A program made the position numbers and the translations under genes. This document shows, one piece after another, positions 14,822 to 16,508 of a DNA stretch of 16,508 nt (positions within the stretch are counted from its first letter, which is position 1; each line of letters opens with the position of its first letter). Below the pieces are notes generated by a model. That model was given only the letters and a program-made list of their open reading frames with translations. It had not been told where the DNA came from and ran no database searches. This DNA is from an uncultured Clostridia bacterium (GTDB taxonomy: Bacteria; Bacillota; Clostridia; Christensenellales; Borkfalkiaceae): assembly GCA_947176485.1 (NCBI GenBank), contig CAMWQS010000022.1:1-16508 (forward strand). Direction: 5' to 3'.

Positions 14822-16370
14822 CAACGTAACCAAAACTTTAATACTACTTTTGCTGTGCTCGGTTATATTGCTTGCAACGGCTTTCGGCGGGTGCAAATTC
14901 AATAACGTATCCAACACCGAACCTCCCCGTACGGAAAACACGACCAATTTACAAAGCCTTTCAACGACCAAATTCGAAAATATCAACGGCAAAACCGTTA
15001 CCGTCGATTTGTACAAACGCAACTCGGGCGAAGCACTGAATAACCCCAACGTCGGCCAGGCGATTTTGCTGTATCAGTGCATACGCTATAAACAAGCCCA
15101 TCCCGAAGAGGACGTGTATATCACGTTCACGTCCTTCCACGTTTCGGTGGTTGCGGCGGCGTGCGTGAACCCCGAAAGCAGCTCTTACGGCTATATGAAG
15201 TCGCTTTACGACTGCGAGTACGACGCCGAGGGCTTCGTGCGTATTTCTTACTTGCTCGTGTGTGCAGCTAAGCTCGGCGTGGAAGTAACGGTGGTGGGGC
15301 AGTTAGACGCAAACCCCGTACCCGTACAGGACGGCAAGCGCGACGATTACTCCTTCGACGAATACTTCACTTCACACTTGACGGACGCGGCGGTGGACGG
15401 CAAAACGGTCGGCGACTTTATGACCTTCAGATGCGTCAAGTGGACGTCCTACGGCGACAAGTCGGCGTCCGATATGATGCACGTCAAATCTTGCACGGTG
15501 TCTAACTATATCGATAACGACGGTGTAGAACACGGCGGCAGCGTTTGGCTTGGCAGCACCAATCTCGACGGTATTTCGTACCTCGGCAGCAACGGCAACG
15601 ATTGCTTGCAAACGGGCGTAATTATAAGCGACCACGAAGAAATCCGTACCTGCGTATACAACTACGTTCGGTTAATGTCCGAATATTGCGGTCAGGAAGA
15701 AATCAGCTTATTCCGCAATAAAATCGTAAAAATGAACACCGACCAAATCGACGCCATAACCGCGGGTGAAGAAATAGATAAGGATAAGCAAATCGTCTAT
15801 TTGGGTTCGGAAACGGACGACGTTTTCGAAATGCATTTTACCCCGCTCGGCGGCTCTGCGGGCACTTGGGATACGACTTATAACCCTTACAGCAAGTATA
15901 TATCCAAGCTGTTGCCTTCGGTTTCGGGTGCGGGAAGTATCACGTTCGCCTGGAACAACGTAAAGTACCTTACCAATTTCGAGTTTTCCAAAAACCTGAT
16001 GAACGTTTTAAGCACGGCGTTTAAAGAAAATGCGCGCCTTACCAATAAGCTCTATTTGCGTTTACCGGGAATAGACGAAAGCGTCTTTGCCGATTTATCC
16101 GCGGGTCAGAATATAGGTGTAAAAAGCATCAATAAAAATCTCGGCGTTCCGTTACATTCAAAGGACTTCCAGCTTTCGTACCTTGAAAACAACGAGCGCA
16201 AGTACGTTACCGTTTTAAACTCGCTGAATTTCCACCAGGGCGCGATGTCCTATCAGACCAATACCATTCTCGTTATTAAGGAAACGCGCAAAACGGGTAA
16301 CAAAGTTTACGTTTCGTTGGGCACTTTAACGACCAACGGCGTAATAACCGAAAACGATTCCGTAAACTAA
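14811..16370 (+). CDS. Secreted lipoprotein with two degenerate phospholipase D-type motifs
   Basis: 519 residues. The N-terminus is hydrophobic (8-25) and ends in AFGGC with C28, a plausible lipobox. Two half-domains resemble the PLD superfamily. The first has H224-V-K226 followed by GSTN (248-251); the second has H449-S-K451 followed by NSLN (470-473) and YQTN. In both, the Asp expected five residues after the lysine is Ser (S231, S456). The stretch YLLVCAAKLGVEVTVVGQLD (147-166) fits the strand that precedes the first motif in PLD-like proteins. PLD enzymes hydrolyse or transfer phosphodiesters of lipids or nucleic acids through a histidine intermediate; both histidines remain, so activity is possible but unproven. 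GGAAG lies about 10 bases before the ATG, which overlaps the upstream gene by 11 bases. A strong terminator follows. The domain call is moderate. Confidence 0.8.
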   Translation: MKISNVTKTLILLLLCSVILLATAFGGCKFNNVSNTEPPRTENTTNLQSLSTTKFENINGKTVTVDLYKRNSGEALNNPNVGQAILLYQCIRYKQAHPEEDVYITFTSFHVSVVAAACVNPESSSYGYMKSLYDCEYDAEGFVRISYLLVCAAKLGVEVTVVGQLDANPVPVQDGKRDDYSFDEYFTSHLTDAAVDGKTVGDFMTFRCVKWTSYGDKSASDMMHVKSCTVSNYIDNDGVEHGGSVWLGSTNLDGISYLGSNGNDCLQTGVIISDHEEIRTCVYNYVRLMSEYCGQEEISLFRNKIVKMNTDQIDAITAGEEIDKDKQIVYLGSETDDVFEMHFTPLGGSAGTWDTTYNPYSKYISKLLPSVSGAGSITFAWNNVKYLTNFEFSKNLMNVLSTAFKENARLTNKLYLRLPGIDESVFADLSAGQNIGVKSINKNLGVPLHSKDFQLSYLENNERKYVTVLNSLNFHQGAMSYQTNTILVIKETRKTGNKVYVSLGTLTTNGVITENDSVN

Positions 16371-16397
16371 ACGGCGACAAATTCACGCAATAATATC

Positions 16398-16433
16398 AAA
16401 GAGCTCGGGCAAAATTTGCCCGAGCTCTTTTTT
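16398..16433 (+). terminator. Rho-independent terminator after the lipoprotein pair
   Basis: The stem GAGCTCGGGC (16401-16410) pairs perfectly with GCCCGAGCTC (16418-16427). Flanking AAA/TTT pairs on both sides lengthen it, and it is followed by six T (16428-16433). It starts 28 bases after the stop of the PLD-like gene. Confidence 0.92.
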
Positions 16434-16478
16434 AAAAGCTGAATTTAGGTGTAAATTGGCAACAAAAAATTTTAAATA

Positions 16479-16508
16479 TTATCATTTTTCTCTTGCATAT
16501 TCTATAAT
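16479..16508 (+). promoter_or_regulatory. Possible promoter at the window edge
   Basis: TATAAT occupies the last six bases (16503-16508). A weak -35 candidate TTATCA (16479-16484) is 18 bases upstream, in an AT-rich stretch after the terminator. The downstream gene is not visible, so this is tentative. Confidence 0.35.

Overview
The window reads as a chromosomal piece from a Gram-positive anaerobe, most likely an uncultured gut Clostridia (perhaps Christensenellales-like). The reasons are a Firmicutes-type valyl-tRNA synthetase tail, three predicted secreted proteins with lipoprotein-style signal peptides and no outer-membrane machinery, and Cys-x-x-Cys-Gly surface repeats of a kind common in gut Firmicutes proteins. 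The lineage call is an inference. Every gene supported here lies on the + strand.

Block 1 (1-2176) is the 3' end of valS followed 9 bases later by an exported metallo-beta-lactamase-fold hydrolase. This hydrolase resembles the C-terminal domain of ComEC and carries an N-terminal stalk of four 40-residue cysteine repeats.

Block 2 (2196-11978) is a compact Wzx/Wzy-type surface polysaccharide locus. In order it holds a DegT-family sugar aminotransferase, a PglC/WcaJ-like phosphoglycosyl transferase that would start the lipid-linked unit, a GT2 transferase, a CDP-glycerol glycerophosphotransferase-family protein, a GT4 transferase, a Wzy-like polymerase, two tandemly duplicated GT2 transferases and a Wzx-like flippase. 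The genes overlap or sit 2-19 bases apart, and I see no terminator or convincing promoter between valS and the flippase, so they may form one long transcript. The likely flow is: amino sugar made by the aminotransferase, sugar-1-phosphate loaded on undecaprenyl phosphate, unit extended by four or five transferases (one possibly adding glycerol phosphate), flipped by Wzx and polymerised by Wzy. No Wzz, tyrosine kinase or other nucleotide-sugar genes are present. A 12-bp perfect hairpin (12001-12030) closes the block.

Block 3 (12103-16433) is a separate two-gene unit with its own near-consensus promoter and a strong intrinsic terminator. It encodes two exported lipoproteins with overlapping reading frames. 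The first is an 859-residue predicted right-handed beta-helix with chlamydial Pmp-style GGA(I/V/L) and FxxN repeats. The second is a 519-residue protein with two degenerate phospholipase D-type motifs. The beta-helix protein also carries a decayed pair of the cysteine repeats seen in the block 1 hydrolase, so related surface modules flank the polysaccharide locus.

The most unusual content is this lipoprotein pair, the extracellular hydrolase with cysteine stalk, and an initiating phosphoglycosyl transferase that lacks the usual helix-breaking proline. I found no CRISPR array, tRNA, rRNA or insertion sequence.
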